Source: Candidatus Bathyarchaeota archaeon B26-2
GTDB lineage: Archaea > Thermoproteota > Bathyarchaeia > Bathyarchaeales > B26-1
Length of the DNA: 48,845 bases
Direction of reading: 5' to 3'
Assembly (NCBI GenBank): GCA_001593935.1
Contig: LUCE01000006.1
Span: 1 to 48,845, forward strand
The notes under the pieces are model-generated. The model saw only the letters and a list, made by a program, of their open reading frames with translations, was not told the DNA's origin and searched no databases. This document shows positions 32,626 through 42,289 of the stretch, piece after piece. Every line of letters starts with the position of its first letter. The stretch's first letter is position 1. The translations under genes and the position numbers were made by a program.

Positions 32626-34353
32626 TTATTCAAAGACTTGGAGTTGACTCTCGTAGAGTCTGTAGTAGAGGTTTCTCTTCGCCATCAACTCTCGGTGGGT
32701 TCCTATCTCTCTAATCTCTCCACGGTCTATGACGGCTATCTTGTCGGCCATCTTTATGGTTGATAGTCTGTGGGCGATTATTATTGTTGTTCTACCTTTG
32801 ATTACTTTGGCTAGAGCTCTCTGAATTTGGGCCTCAGACTCGCTGTCTAGGGCTGAGGTTGCCTCGTCGAATATTAAGATTCTTGGATTACGCAATATAG
32901 CCCTAGCTATGGCTATCCTCTGGCGTTGGCCACCGGAGAGGGTGCAGCCTCTCTCTCCTACAACACTCTCGTAGCCCCTCTCTAAGGACAGGATGAAGTC
33001 GTGAGCGTTCGCTATCTTTGCAGCCTCGATGATCTCTTCGTCCGTTGCGTCGGGTCTCCCCACCGCTATGTTGTCCCGGATCGATATGGGGAAGAGGAAA
33101 GGGTCCTGAGGAACGATTCCTATCTGCCTCCTAAGCGAACGGGCATTAACCATCCTTATGTCGATCCCATCTATCATCACTCGACCGGAATTTGGGTCAT
33201 AGAAACGCATTATAAGATTCACTATCGTCGACTTCCCAGCCCCGCTGGGGCCGACTAGGGCTAAAACCTCGCCCGGCTTGACCTCTAGATTCACGTTTCT
33301 CAAGACTACTTGGCCATCCTTGTATCCGAAGGACACGTTCTCAAACCGTATATGTCCTTTTATGGGCGGCATCTCCCTGGCGGAATCCTCGATGAGCTCA
33401 GGCTTCTCGTCGAGTATCTCGAAGACCCTCTGACTGGCGGCTATCGACTGTTGCCAGCTTACCCAGGTCTGAGCTATAGAAGTGAACGGGCCGGTGACGG
33501 TCATTATGTAGATGAGGAAGGCTATGACTTGGCCAACGCTCAGAACTCCACTTATAACAAGGTTTCCCCCGTACCAGACCGCCGACAGAATCGAGAGTTC
33601 GGCTAGAAAGCCTACGAGTGCGCCGAAGAAAGATGAGGTTCTGAATACATCCTTTGCCGCTCTAACAGTTTTATCGATTTCATCTCTAAACATTCGTAGG
33701 GTTAGTCTCTCCAAGACAAACGCTTTTATCAGCCTTACTCCCGAGAGGCTCTCTTGGATGAATGTGCTCACATCGGCCAGACGCTGGTGGAAGATCATGG
33801 TCCTATCCTTAATCTTGGCTCCGGCCTTGCTCATGATCGGCGGTATCGCTAGGAGAGGAGCAACAGCTAAGAGGGCGAGCCTCCACTCTATCAAGAAGAT
33901 TATTGAGACTCCCACAATAAGCGTCAGAACTTGCCTCACAACGTTTATCATATCTCTTGTCACAGCGTTCTGAACAGCGTTTATATCATTAGTCATGCGG
34001 GACATGATCTCGCCGATCCGCCTCCGCTCGAGGAATCTCAACGAGAGCCTCTGGAGATGCTCGTACATGCGGACCCGCAAGTCGGCCATGACGAGTTGAC
34101 TGGTTGTGGGCAGCAGGTATTCCCGTCCGAAAGAGGTTATAAACTCAAGCGAGAAGAGCGTTAGTAGGAGCATAGCCACCCCGTTTAAGGCCTCTACATC
34201 TCTGGTCTGTATGACCGAGTCGATTATGTTCTGCATGAGCAGAGGTAGAACCATCGATAGAGCGACACCGACGACCATACAGAACGCGGACAGCAGAACC
34301 CTACCTAAGTAAGGTTGCAGAAACCTCAATAGCCGGAAAAGGGTGCCGGGCAT
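32626..34353 (-). CDS. ABC exporter, permease-ATPase fusion (MsbA/MDR type)
   Basis: Half-transporter with six helices (to about residue 310) and an ATPase domain with Walker A GPSGAGKST, Q-loop GIVPQDPFLF, signature LSGGQRQR, Walker B ILIFDEA and H-loop IIIAHRLST. It lacks the PH-like and zinc-ribbon extensions of the exporter at 1669. Probably a homodimer exporting lipid or drug-like molecules, but the substrate is not visible. I start at ATG 34353 (575 residues): a TATA-like TTTTTAACC near 34388-34396 places transcription near 34366, downstream of the in-frame codon at 34416, and GGAGA precedes the ATG. Confidence 0.92.
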   Translation of the reverse strand: MPGTLFRLLRFLQPYLGRVLLSAFCMVVGVALSMVLPLLMQNIIDSVIQTRDVEALNGVAMLLLTLFSLEFITSFGREYLLPTTSQLVMADLRVRMYEHLQRLSLRFLERRRIGEIMSRMTNDINAVQNAVTRDMINVVRQVLTLIVGVSIIFLIEWRLALLAVAPLLAIPPIMSKAGAKIKDRTMIFHQRLADVSTFIQESLSGVRLIKAFVLERLTLRMFRDEIDKTVRAAKDVFRTSSFFGALVGFLAELSILSAVWYGGNLVISGVLSVGQVIAFLIYIMTVTGPFTSIAQTWVSWQQSIAASQRVFEILDEKPELIEDSAREMPPIKGHIRFENVSFGYKDGQVVLRNVNLEVKPGEVLALVGPSGAGKSTIVNLIMRFYDPNSGRVMIDGIDIRMVNARSLRRQIGIVPQDPFLFPISIRDNIAVGRPDATDEEIIEAAKIANAHDFILSLERGYESVVGERGCTLSGGQRQRIAIARAILRNPRILIFDEATSALDSESEAQIQRALAKVIKGRTTIIIAHRLSTIKMADKIAVIDRGEIREIGTHRELMAKRNLYYRLYESQLQVFE

Positions 34354-34497
34354 ACTCCTTTCTCCAAGAAACTTCCCACTAACTAAGGTTAAAAATCTTT
34401 TCGGAAGTTCCGTCAAACTGTCTCGCTTAGACGGCGTTCCTTAAATCTTTCCCTTTGGAATCCTACGATTGGGGGTCCTAGCCTTCTTTTGGGAATT

Positions 34498-34902
34498 CTA
34501 GGAGTGACCGTGTTCTTCTTCTGGTGGTTTTTTCAAAATCTCGGTGCGGCCTCTCTCTTTTAGGCTTTCGGCCCCCTTAAGCCTGTTGTGGAAGCACGTC
34601 TCTTCGCCGAGGTGGCACGCTACACCCTTCTGCTCAACAATAAAGATTAGGGCGTCTTGGTCGCAGTCGATTAGGATGTCGAGCACCCTCTGGACGTTCC
34701 CAGAGGTCTCGCCCTTCATCATAACCTTGCCCTTGGACCTCCTAAAATAATGAGCATAACCGGTCTCCACAGTCCTCTTCAAGGCTTCTCTATTCACGTA
34801 AGCCAATGTCAAAACCCTCAAAGAGCGGTAGTCTTGGACGACTACCGGTATCAGACCGCCTCCCTTCTCGAAGTCTAGGCTTTCAATCTCCAAGGTTCTC
34901 AA
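34498..34902 (-). CDS. hisI: Phosphoribosyl-AMP cyclohydrolase
   Basis: Third step of histidine synthesis: opens the adenine ring of PR-AMP. Conserved motifs: [30 protein letters not shown], the metal-binding [19 protein letters not shown] (Asp and Cys ligands) and a later Cys-His (EETCFHN). Length 134. The HisE domain (PR-ATP pyrophosphatase) is not fused and no hisE is in the operon. TTG start overlaps the hisF stop as TTGA. Last gene of the operon. Confidence 0.95.
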   Translation of the reverse strand: MRTLEIESLDFEKGGGLIPVVVQDYRSLRVLTLAYVNREALKRTVETGYAHYFRRSKGKVMMKGETSGNVQRVLDILIDCDQDALIFIVEQKGVACHLGEETCFHNRLKGAESLKERGRTEILKKPPEEEHGHS

Positions 34903-35702
34903 AGCCTTACTGGTACCCCCTTATCGTGCAAGAACCCCTTGACCAAGGGTATCGGATACTTATTATAATGGAAGACCGAGGCTGCAAGTGCAGCGTCGGC
35001 GCCTCCAACCGTGAATGCCTCCAAGAAGTGTTCAGGTCTCCCAGCGCCCCCACTTGCGATTACCGGTATCCTTACGAGCTCCGAGATGTTCCGCGTAAGT
35101 TCTAGGTCATACCCGTCCTCGGTTCCGTCCTTATCCATCGAGGTGACTAGGAGTTCTCCTGCCCCGAGGTCGGCGACAGTCTCAGCCCACCGAAGTGCAT
35201 CGAGGCCGGTCGGCTTCCTCCCCCCATAAGTATAGACCTCGAACCAGCAGGCGCCCTCATCGGATTGGACGACGACCCTGTCCGGCCTGACCTCGTATCT
35301 CCTTTTTGCGTCTATAGCGACGACGACGCATTGCCTTCCGAAAGTCTCGGAGAGCTCTCTCACGAGCTGAGGCCTCTCGACGGCGGCAGTATTCACCGAG
35401 ACCTTATCGGCCCCGCTGCAGAGAACCATCCTAGCGTCCTCGACGCTCCTTATCCCTCCACCGACAGTGAAGGGTATGTTCAGCTCAGCGGCAACCGCCC
35501 TAACAACCTCCTTGAGAATCTCCCGCTTCTCCGGGGAGGCCGTTATATCCAAAAAGACGAGCTCGTCCGCCCCTTCGTCACTGTACCGTTTCCCCAACTC
35601 CACAGGGTCACCTGCATGTCTAAGGTTGACGAAATGGATTCCTTTAACAACCCTCCCGTGGTCCACATCTAGGCAGGGGATTATCCTCTTAGCCAGAACC
35701 AT
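34899..35702 (-). CDS. hisF: Imidazole glycerol phosphate synthase, cyclase subunit
   Basis: TIM-barrel partner of HisH; makes IGP and AICAR using ammonia delivered from His[17 protein letters not shown] carries the first catalytic Asp; the second is in [15 protein letters not shown]. Phosphate-binding loops GGGIRS and SGGAG are present. 267 residues, full length. GAGGAGAGG precedes ATG 35702. Overlaps hisI by four bases. Confidence 0.97.
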   Translation of the reverse strand: MVLAKRIIPCLDVDHGRVVKGIHFVNLRHAGDPVELGKRYSDEGADELVFLDITASPEKREILKEVVRAVAAELNIPFTVGGGIRSVEDARMVLCSGADKVSVNTAAVERPQLVRELSETFGRQCVVVAIDAKRRYEVRPDRVVVQSDEGACWFEVYTYGGRKPTGLDALRWAETVADLGAGELLVTSMDKDGTEDGYDLELTRNISELVRIPVIASGGAGRPEHFLEAFTVGGADAALAASVFHYNKYPIPLVKGFLHDKGVPVRL

Positions 35703-35710
35703 CCTCTCCT

Positions 35711-36436
35711 CTACCTCCCGTCGACCTTTAGGGCGTCCCTTAAGGTTAAGTGCCCCTCGTATAGGGCTGTCCCGATGATCACTCCGTGGACCCCAACCCT
35801 CTTGAGGGCAACTATGTCATCGAGGCCCTTAACTCCGCCCGCCGCTATTAGATGCGCATCCGGGTGGGAGTTACGGATTCTGGACAGGGTCTCGATGTCT
35901 GGCCCCTTCATGGTTCCGTCTTGTGAGACCGAGGTAACCAAGAAGAGTCTGACGCCCATGCCCAAGAACTTGGTTAGAGCCTCCCCTATCTTAAGCCTTG
36001 CGGCCGCTTTCCAACCTCTAACCAGAACCTCTCCCTTTAAGTGATCTAGAGCGACGACTATCCTATCACTGCCGTACTCTCTTATGAGTAACTCAACGGT
36101 CTCCGGTCTCTCAAAGGCCATGGAACCCAAGATCACTCTCTGGGCGCCATCCTCTAAGAGGCCTCGAGCGGCCGAGAGGCTCCTTATTCCCCCGCCGACC
36201 TGAACCGGAACCTCGAGTGCTCCGATGATCTTTCTCACGGACTCTAGGTTGCTTCCAAGCCCGAGGGCAGCATCCAAGTCGACTACGTGGATCAGGTCGG
36301 CTCCTTCCTGGCTCCACTTAAGGGCGACCGAGAGAGGGTCGCCTAGATGTCTATAGTTTCTCCGGATCTTTGGGTCTCCCCTAACCAGTCTGACAACCTC
36401 ACCGTTCATTAAGTCTACGGCTGGAATGATCTCCAT
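35711..36436 (-). CDS. hisA: ProFAR isomerase
   Basis: 1-(5-phosphoribosyl)-5-[(5-phosphoribosylamino)methylideneamino]imidazole-4-carboxamide isomerase, fourth step. [16 protein letters not shown] holds the catalytic base Asp, and [15 protein letters not shown] the acid Asp; QVGGGIRS and AAGGVKG bind the phosphates. 241 residues. ATG 36436 lies six bases after the hisH stop, with GAGATGA upstream. Confidence 0.96.
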   Translation of the reverse strand: MEIIPAVDLMNGEVVRLVRGDPKIRRNYRHLGDPLSVALKWSQEGADLIHVVDLDAALGLGSNLESVRKIIGALEVPVQVGGGIRSLSAARGLLEDGAQRVILGSMAFERPETVELLIREYGSDRIVVALDHLKGEVLVRGWKAAARLKIGEALTKFLGMGVRLFLVTSVSQDGTMKGPDIETLSRIRNSHPDAHLIAAGGVKGLDDIVALKRVGVHGVIIGTALYEGHLTLRDALKVDGR

Positions 36437-36442
36437 AAAGAC

Positions 36443-37051
36443 TCATCTCTTAACGATCTTGGCAAAGTTTAGGAGAATCCTAGCTCCGGGCGCCCCGGAT
36501 TTCTCGGGGTGAAACTGGGTGCTGTAAACATTTCCCTTGGCGACGACGGAGGCGAACTCAACTCCATATCTCGTCTCAGCCACAACAACCTCTCGGTTCC
36601 TCGGTTGGGCATAGTACGAGTGGACGAAGTATAAGTAGGAGTCTTCGTCGACTCCGTCGAGGAGCGGGCTCCACTTTAGTATATTCAACGTGTTCCAGCC
36701 CATGTGGGGGGTCTTAACATCGTCGGGAAGCTTGAGAACCTCTCCCTCAAGAAGGCATAGACCCTCACCTGGACTCTCTTCGCTTCCCTCAAATAGTAGC
36801 TGCATGCCCAAGCATACACCAAGAAGGGGAACCCCCTCATCAACGATCCTTGTTATGACGTTCTTGAAGGGTCTTATGTTCTCCGAGGCCGTCCTGAAGT
36901 TTCCAACCCCGGGAAGCACGACGGCGTCGGCTTCAAGTAGCCTATCAGGCGACTTGGCAACGTGTACGTCCAGGCCGGCTCTCTTGAGAGCGCACTCTAT
37001 GCTGAAGAGGTTCCCAACTCCATAGTCGACTATGACGGCTTGCGGGATTAT
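36443..37051 (-). CDS. hisH: IGP synthase glutaminase subunit, no canonical start codon
   Basis: Class I glutaminase supplying ammonia to HisF. The triad is intact: Cys in LLGVCLGMQ (~80), His and Glu in TQFHPEKS (~181, 183); the oxyanion loop LPGVGNF is present. The frame continues upstream of the first canonical codon (GTG 36919) with QAVIVDYGVGNLFSIECAL, the universal HisH N-terminus, up to the hisB stop. There is no ATG, GTG or TTG in this 44-codon stretch. ATA at 37051 or ATC at 37048, right after GGGGG, overlap the hisB stop and are the best candidates, unless a base is miscalled. Coordinates assume ATA, giving 202 residues, the normal length. Confidence 0.88.
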   Translation of the reverse strand: MIPQAVIVDYGVGNLFSIECALKRAGLDVHVAKSPDRLLEADAVVLPGVGNFRTASENIRPFKNVITRIVDEGVPLLGVCLGMQLLFEGSEESPGEGLCLLEGEVLKLPDDVKTPHMGWNTLNILKWSPLLDGVDEDSYLYFVHSYYAQPRNREVVVAETRYGVEFASVVAKGNVYSTQFHPEKSGAPGARILLNFAKIVKR

Positions 37052-37623
37052 ATCACCCCCTTGGAACTAGGTATGCCCTTTCTTCTAGGGTCCAGAGAGA
37101 CCGCTTGCCTAAGTGAGAGGGCCAGAGCCTTGAAGGCTGCCTCAACCTTGTGGTGGTCGTTCACTCCGTAATGGACCCACAGGTGCACGTTGGCCTTTAG
37201 GGACGTGGCTAAAGTCTCTAGGAAGTGGTATATGTCCTCCCTAGGCATATCCTCTATGGCTCCACCTTCAATCTTCAGATCGATCTTTGAGTACGGCCTG
37301 CCTGATAGGTCTATGGCTGCGGACGCTAAGGAGCAATCCATCGGAACAGTAGCGTACCCGAACCTCCTTATCCCAGACGCGTCTCCTAAAGCCTCTCGTA
37401 TGGCCCTTCCCAAGCAGATCGCCACGTCCTCGGTCAAGTGGTGCTTCAAGTCTCCCTCAGCTCTGACCGTCACGTCTATCAAGCTGTGGGCCGCCAAGGA
37501 CGTCACCATGTGTGCACAGAAGGCTGCGTCCATCTCGACCTCGGCTCTGCCTGAACCGTCGAGGTTCACCCTGACGTAGACGTTGGTCTCCTTGGTCTTT
37601 CTAGAGAGTTCGGCGGACCTCAA
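37048..37623 (-). CDS. hisB: Imidazoleglycerol-phosphate dehydratase
   Basis: Sixth step; manganese enzyme. Metal-binding motifs of the two half-domains: AHMVTSLAAHS with DLKHHLTEDVAICLG, and WVHYGVNDHHKVEAAFKALA. The usual LDHML is replaced by CAHMV, keeping the His ligand. 191 residues. TTG start overlaps the stop of the HAD gene by adjacency (TGATTG). No phosphatase domain is fused, unlike enterobacterial HisB. Confidence 0.94.
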   Translation of the reverse strand: MRSAELSRKTKETNVYVRVNLDGSGRAEVEMDAAFCAHMVTSLAAHSLIDVTVRAEGDLKHHLTEDVAICLGRAIREALGDASGIRRFGYATVPMDCSLASAAIDLSGRPYSKIDLKIEGGAIEDMPREDIYHFLETLATSLKANVHLWVHYGVNDHHKVEAAFKALALSLRQAVSLDPRRKGIPSSKGVI

Positions 37624-38841
37624 TCACTGTCCCCTCCTAGACAACTCCAGTATGGAAGGTAGCTCGTTCACGGTAGGTAGCACGACATCACAACGCGCCG
37701 CGAGGAAATCCCTTAAGGTCGCATCCCTCGGAGGAGAGTGGTAGTAGACCCCCACGAAAAGGAATCGTGGGTCACGTTCTCTAGCCTTCTCAACGGTAAG
37801 AGCGTCCTCCATAGAATCCCCAACATAGACGGCGTAGCTGAAGGGTTCAAGAGACCTAGCCGACCTGAAGAGCGAGAACGGGTTAGGCTTCTTGAGACTT
37901 ACAGATACACCGCTTTTCCGCGAGGCTTCAAGCTCAGCCCTAAAGACCTCATCGTAGAAGACCAAGGCTTCTGGATTGAACCTCTCGAGGAGGTTACCCA
38001 AGATGTACTGAGCCGGTCTCAAGAAGCTCCCCGAAGCGACACCGAACCTAGGCCCTTCGAAGAGCTCCTCCAACACGTCAAGGGTCTCAGGTTTTATTAT
38101 AACCTTCTCCAAGTCGATCAGGCCGCGTTCCCTCCTGTTGAATCTGGGCTCTTGTCCGCAACTCTCCTTGAAGAGTTTAGGCCCTCGGAAGAATTCTTCG
38201 AAGACTGTTGAGATTACGCTCTCCCCGATTCCCCCGGGATATCTCAGAAACCTCTTCATCTCTCCGTATAGGCGGCGGATATCCCCGTTGGACTTCGGGT
38301 CGCTTCTGAGTTTCCTGTCCACCGACTCTATCCCGTCCTCGTCTAGGGCTTCGGCGAACCTCACCAGTTCGTCACCCAAATCTTTGAGGAACGCGTTACT
38401 TATTTCTTCTATGATAGGTCTACGGGTTACACGTTCCCTTATCGTCCTGAAGGCTTCGAGTGGGTCTTTAAAGCGTCCGGGGGATTCGATGTATCTCTTG
38501 AAGGTTTCCCAGAAACTTCTAGGTAGGCGACTTATCGTGAACATCAAGATCGCGTATGCTAGGTCCCAGTCGCTATTGAAGCCTCCGCTTCTCTTGAAGG
38601 AGATTATGACTTCGTTCGAGATTACGCCTTTGGGGAGAGTGATCCCGGTTAAGCCTTCTAGGATGTAGGCCACGGTCTTGGCTATGGCCATGTTGTAGGA
38701 GTTTCTGGCATCTATGAGGACTCCGTCGCAGTCAAAGATCGCGGCGTTGACCGCCTTTAACTGGTTTAGGACGCTCTTCTTTACGTAGGCTTCTCCGAGG
38801 TCGCTTACGTCCAGTTTTATGTATGAATCGTCTACACGCAT
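37624..38841 (-). CDS. HAD-superfamily phosphatase in the his operon (candidate histidinol-phosphatase)
   Basis: 405 residues. HAD motifs: I, AIFDCDGVLID (nucleophile Asp37, Asp39); II, VASGSF; III, the Lys of KKPNPF; IV, VYVGDSMEDAL. Between motifs I and II lie more than 200 residues, far larger than an ordinary HAD cap, including charged stretches such as NRRERGLIDLEK. Placed between hisC and hisB, just where histidinol-phosphate must be dephosphorylated, and no other phosphatase gene is in the operon. I therefore propose it performs that step; this is inference. It overlaps hisC by ten bases and abuts hisB. Confidence 0.85.
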   Translation of the reverse strand: MRVDDSYIKLDVSDLGEAYVKKSVLNQLKAVNAAIFDCDGVLIDARNSYNMAIAKTVAYILEGLTGITLPKGVISNEVIISFKRSGGFNSDWDLAYAILMFTISRLPRSFWETFKRYIESPGRFKDPLEAFRTIRERVTRRPIIEEISNAFLKDLGDELVRFAEALDEDGIESVDRKLRSDPKSNGDIRRLYGEMKRFLRYPGGIGESVISTVFEEFFRGPKLFKESCGQEPRFNRRERGLIDLEKVIIKPETLDVLEELFEGPRFGVASGSFLRPAQYILGNLLERFNPEALVFYDEVFRAELEASRKSGVSVSLKKPNPFSLFRSARSLEPFSYAVYVGDSMEDALTVEKARERDPRFLFVGVYYHSPPRDATLRDFLAARCDVVLPTVNELPSILELSRRGQ

Positions 38842-39962
38842 GTTTCGATTATCCCCCTTAGAGATTTGATGAAACGCTCCATCATTGGGCGAGGTGCCAC
38901 CGTGACTCTGATACAGTTCTCCAAGTTTAGGACCCGCCCTATATTCCTCACTATTATTCCTCGGTTTAGTAGTCTCCGGTAGGCTTCATCCGAGCTCACA
39001 CTCGAGAGGTTCATGAGGACGAAGTTCGTCTCGGAGCTGAACGGTTGAACTCCATCTATCTCCTTCAACCTTCTTATGAGGATTGCTCTCTCCTCTCTGA
39101 GGGTCTCGATCCTCCCCTTTATGAAGTCGACGTTTCTCAGAAGTTTTATACCCATCCTTAGGGCTATCGATGAGACGGCGTAAGGCATCTGAAACCTCTC
39201 CCTCAGAATCGAGGAGATGTCCACGCTCGAGACTGCGTAGCCCAATCTCAATCCAGCTATGCCGAAGACCTTAGAGAAAGTCCTAAGAACTATGAGGTTC
39301 TCGTACTCTTCGGTTAGGTCTATCGTTGAGTACCTAGCGAAGTCGGCATAGGTCTCATCTAAGACAACGAGCCCGTTGAAGCCCTCTACGATCTCTCTGA
39401 CAGCCTCCCGCGGAAACTGGTTGGCTGTGGGGTTATTAGGCGAACAGATGAAGAGCACCCTCGCCCTCTCGATCTCGACTGAACGGAGCATCCGCTCAAC
39501 ATCTAGAGAGAAGTCTTCTCTCAACGGTACCGGCACATAGCGGGCTCCTCCCGTTCTCGTAGCCCTCTCGTATATGGCGAAGGTCGGAGCTATCGAGAGG
39601 ACTATGTCACCTCGCCTCAAGAAAGCATGCACGATCAGCTCGATTATCTGGTCGCTCCCAGACCCCAAGACTATCTGATCATGGTCGACGTTGAGGTGCT
39701 TTGCCAAGGCCTCCTCCAGCTCAACCCGTTCGTCTCTAGGATAGAACCGGGGATCGACCTCGTCGACGACCTCCTTTAGGAGGCTCCTCAAGAAATCTAG
39801 TGGAACGAAGAGGTTCTCGTTAGAGTTCAGTTTGAGTATGCTCGAAGGGTCTACTCCGAGCTTCCGAGCTAGCCTCTCCGATGTGACCCCGACATCGTAC
39901 TTGTTGAGGCTTCTAGCCTCTTCGAGGAGCATCTTTAGCCAGCCTATCCTCCGTTCATTCAA
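38832..39962 (-). CDS. hisC: Histidinol-phosphate aminotransferase
   Basis: PLP enzyme of fold type I; converts imidazole acetol phosphate to histidinol phosphate. Seen: LNSNENLFVP near the N-terminus, the substrate-binding Tyr in YPRDERVELEEALA, LFICSPNNPTAN, VLDETYADF, and the PLP lysine in RTFSKVFGIAGLRLGY. 376 residues. TTG 39962 overlaps the hisD stop by four bases. Confidence 0.95.
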   Translation of the reverse strand: MNERRIGWLKMLLEEARSLNKYDVGVTSERLARKLGVDPSSILKLNSNENLFVPLDFLRSLLKEVVDEVDPRFYPRDERVELEEALAKHLNVDHDQIVLGSGSDQIIELIVHAFLRRGDIVLSIAPTFAIYERATRTGGARYVPVPLREDFSLDVERMLRSVEIERARVLFICSPNNPTANQFPREAVREIVEGFNGLVVLDETYADFARYSTIDLTEEYENLIVLRTFSKVFGIAGLRLGYAVSSVDISSILRERFQMPYAVSSIALRMGIKLLRNVDFIKGRIETLREERAILIRRLKEIDGVQPFSSETNFVLMNLSSVSSDEAYRRLLNRGIIVRNIGRVLNLENCIRVTVAPRPMMERFIKSLRGIIETCV

Positions 39963-41257
39963 CCCTTGAACCTCTCCTCTACAGATAAGGCATGGTTTGG
40001 GAGGCCCTCCGCTTCAGCCAAGGCTCTTATTGCATCCCTAACCTTAGAGAGTCCCTCCCTAGAGCACTTGACGATGTTCAACCTCTTAACGAAGTCTAGG
40101 ACCGAGAGGCCTGAATAGACTCGTCCGAACCCGCCTGTCGGAAGGACATGGTTGACTCCGAGGCAGTAATCGCTTGCCGAGGCAGGGGTGTACCTTCCTA
40201 TGAGCACGAGTCCGGCGGCGTTGATCCTCTCAGCGACCTCTAGAGGTTCATCTACCATAACCTCTAGGTGTTCCGGTGCAAACTCGTTCACGAAGGAGAT
40301 GCACTCATCGAGGTTCCTCAAGACCAAGATCAACCCGTTTCTTGAGAGAGCCTCCTCAACAGTTCCCGCTCGGGGCGACGACCGGACAACCTTCTCGAGT
40401 TCCCTCTGAACCTCGTCCGCAAGCCTACTGGAGACCGTGACCAAGATCGAGTATCCCCAGACTCCATGCTCAGCCTGAGAGACCATGTCCAAGGCCACAA
40501 GCCTAGGGTCAGCTGACTCGTCGGCCAGTATGAGGACCTCGCTTGGGCCTGCTGGGAGGTCTGTGGCGATGTCTCTCGAGACTAGGAGCTTAGCGGCTAG
40601 GACGAAACGGTTTCCCGGCCCCACGACCTTCTCGACGGGCCTTATCGAGCCTGTTCCGTACGCTAGGGCTGCTATCGCTTGGGCTCCTCCAATCATGTAG
40701 ACCTCGTCCGCGCCGCAGATGTCACTCGCCACGAGGGTTATGGGTTCAACCTCGCCTCTCTTCTTCGGAGGAGTACAGACCACAACCCTTGGAACTCCCG
40801 CTACCTTCGCTGGAGTAACCGTCATGACGACTGTGCTCGGGTATGAGGCTTCTCCTCCCGGAACGTAGCATCCAACGCTTCTAAGTGGTCTAGTTCGGCT
40901 GTACACCTCTACGCCTTCGTACTTGACCTCGAAGTTCAGCCGCTCCAGTAGGTTCTTCTCAAAGAGTTCAACCCTGCTCTTGGCAAGTTCGATGGCTGAA
41001 ATCTGTTCTTCGCTCACAAGATCGTAAGCCCTTGCTACGTCTTCTTCTGTCACTTTTAGGCGGTCGGCCTCCAAGGAGACACCGTCGAACTTCTCAGTGA
41101 ACTCGATCAAGGCTGAGTCACCTCGTTCCTTCACGGTTTCGATTATTCTCCGGACTTGGACTTCGAGGTTGGATGGAAGAGATCCTCCGATTCTGACTTG
41201 TCTCTCTTCGAGCAGGTCCTTAGGCGGTGCCGAGGTTCTCCGTATTTTAAGCTTCAT
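39959..41257 (-). CDS. hisD: Histidinol dehydrogenase
   Basis: Zinc enzyme oxidising histidinol to histidine in two NAD-dependent steps. Motifs: VGCYVPGGEASYPSTVVMTV, KVVGPGNRFV, DLPAGPSEVLILAD, the zinc ligands in DMVSQAEHG, and the catalytic Glu-His pair in NEFAPEHLEV; GVNHVLPTGG is near the C-terminus. 432 residues from ATG 41257 (MKLKIRRTSAPP). A frame from 41287 adds ten residues read from hisG sequence. Overlaps hisG by eleven bases. Confidence 0.95.
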   Translation of the reverse strand: MKLKIRRTSAPPKDLLEERQVRIGGSLPSNLEVQVRRIIETVKERGDSALIEFTEKFDGVSLEADRLKVTEEDVARAYDLVSEEQISAIELAKSRVELFEKNLLERLNFEVKYEGVEVYSRTRPLRSVGCYVPGGEASYPSTVVMTVTPAKVAGVPRVVVCTPPKKRGEVEPITLVASDICGADEVYMIGGAQAIAALAYGTGSIRPVEKVVGPGNRFVLAAKLLVSRDIATDLPAGPSEVLILADESADPRLVALDMVSQAEHGVWGYSILVTVSSRLADEVQRELEKVVRSSPRAGTVEEALSRNGLILVLRNLDECISFVNEFAPEHLEVMVDEPLEVAERINAAGLVLIGRYTPASASDYCLGVNHVLPTGGFGRVYSGLSVLDFVKRLNIVKCSREGLSKVRDAIRALAEAEGLPNHALSVEERFKG

Positions 41258-42254
41258 CTCTCGCTCGTTTCTCCTCTCGAGCATCACTCGGCGTTACCTG
41301 ATCTAGCAAGAGAACTTGTCTAGGCTCGTAGACGACGAGTCCTTGGGCGAGCCTCCTCAGTGTGGGCAGACACTCCAAGAAGAGGTCTCGATCTATAACT
41401 GTGTTCACGGAGTACCATCCTTTCTCCGAGAGCGGTGAGATCGTAGGCCTCTTCAGGGCTGGTAGGCTCTTCAAGAGTTCTTGGAGGTTCTCCTCGGAGA
41501 CGTTGACGAAGATGTGGAACTTCTTCCTTCCGTCGACGACTCCTTTTAGGAGAGTTAGTATGTCGTATATCTTCTCTCTCTTCATTGGGTCTTTAAGGGA
41601 GTCTCTGTTCGCGATTAGGACTGCTGTAGACTCCATTATAGTCTCGACGGCCTTGAGGTTGTTCTCTTCGAGTGAGGTCCCGGTCTCGACGACGTCGACG
41701 ATTGCATCCGCGTCCTCAGGGGGCTTCGCCTCGGTGGCTCCAAAGGAGAGGTAGATGCTGACCCGTTCGTTTACACCCTTTCTCCACCACGGGGTCACCA
41801 GGAGCGGTTCTGAACCTTGGAAGAACCTCCTATAAACCGGGTTCCTCTTAATGTACTCTGACGTGACGTTTAGATATTCGGTGGACACCCTCACGTTTCT
41901 ACCCTTCGGTATGAACATCTCCAACAGGTCTGAGAGGGAGTTGATCCTCCTCCAAGATTTGGGGACAGCCAGAACCAGTCTAACCTTAGAGTACTCTAGG
42001 TCTAGGAGGACCTCGACGTCTGAACCTGTCTCCTTGACCCAATCTAAGCCTGTTATGCCCACGTCCTGCAGTCCTTCTCCGACGGAGACTGGGATCTCTT
42101 GAGGCCTCAGAACCTTCAACTCGATGTTTGGGTCGTTTATTGCCGGTCGATACGTTCGCTCTCTGCCGGAGATTGTGTATCCTGCCTGCTCAAGTATCTC
42201 GAAGGTAGCTCTCTCGAGATGTCCCTTCGGTACGGCGAACTTGACCTTCACCAT
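41247..42254 (-). CDS. hisG: ATP phosphoribosyltransferase, long form
   Basis: First, feedback-inhibited step of histidine synthesis. VKFAVPKGHLERATFEIL opens the catalytic part; VVETGTSLEENNLK is the PRPP-binding loop. The C-terminal ~80 residues (KKFHIFVNVSEENLQELLK, WYSVNTVIDRDLFLE) are the ACT-like histidine-binding domain of the long form, so no HisZ is needed. 335 residues. It heads the his operon and is preceded by an unusually structured leader. Confidence 0.95.
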   Translation of the reverse strand: MVKVKFAVPKGHLERATFEILEQAGYTISGRERTYRPAINDPNIELKVLRPQEIPVSVGEGLQDVGITGLDWVKETGSDVEVLLDLEYSKVRLVLAVPKSWRRINSLSDLLEMFIPKGRNVRVSTEYLNVTSEYIKRNPVYRRFFQGSEPLLVTPWWRKGVNERVSIYLSFGATEAKPPEDADAIVDVVETGTSLEENNLKAVETIMESTAVLIANRDSLKDPMKREKIYDILTLLKGVVDGRKKFHIFVNVSEENLQELLKSLPALKRPTISPLSEKGWYSVNTVIDRDLFLECLPTLRRLAQGLVVYEPRQVLLLDQVTPSDAREEKRARDEA

Positions 42255-42289
42255 CTCTTACGCATCTCCAAACCCCTTGTTTGATGTAG

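Noticed and set aside
38138-38668. Plus-strand frame of 176 codons inside the HAD gene
   Set aside because: Serine- and leucine-rich antisense shadow of a gene bearing all HAD motifs.
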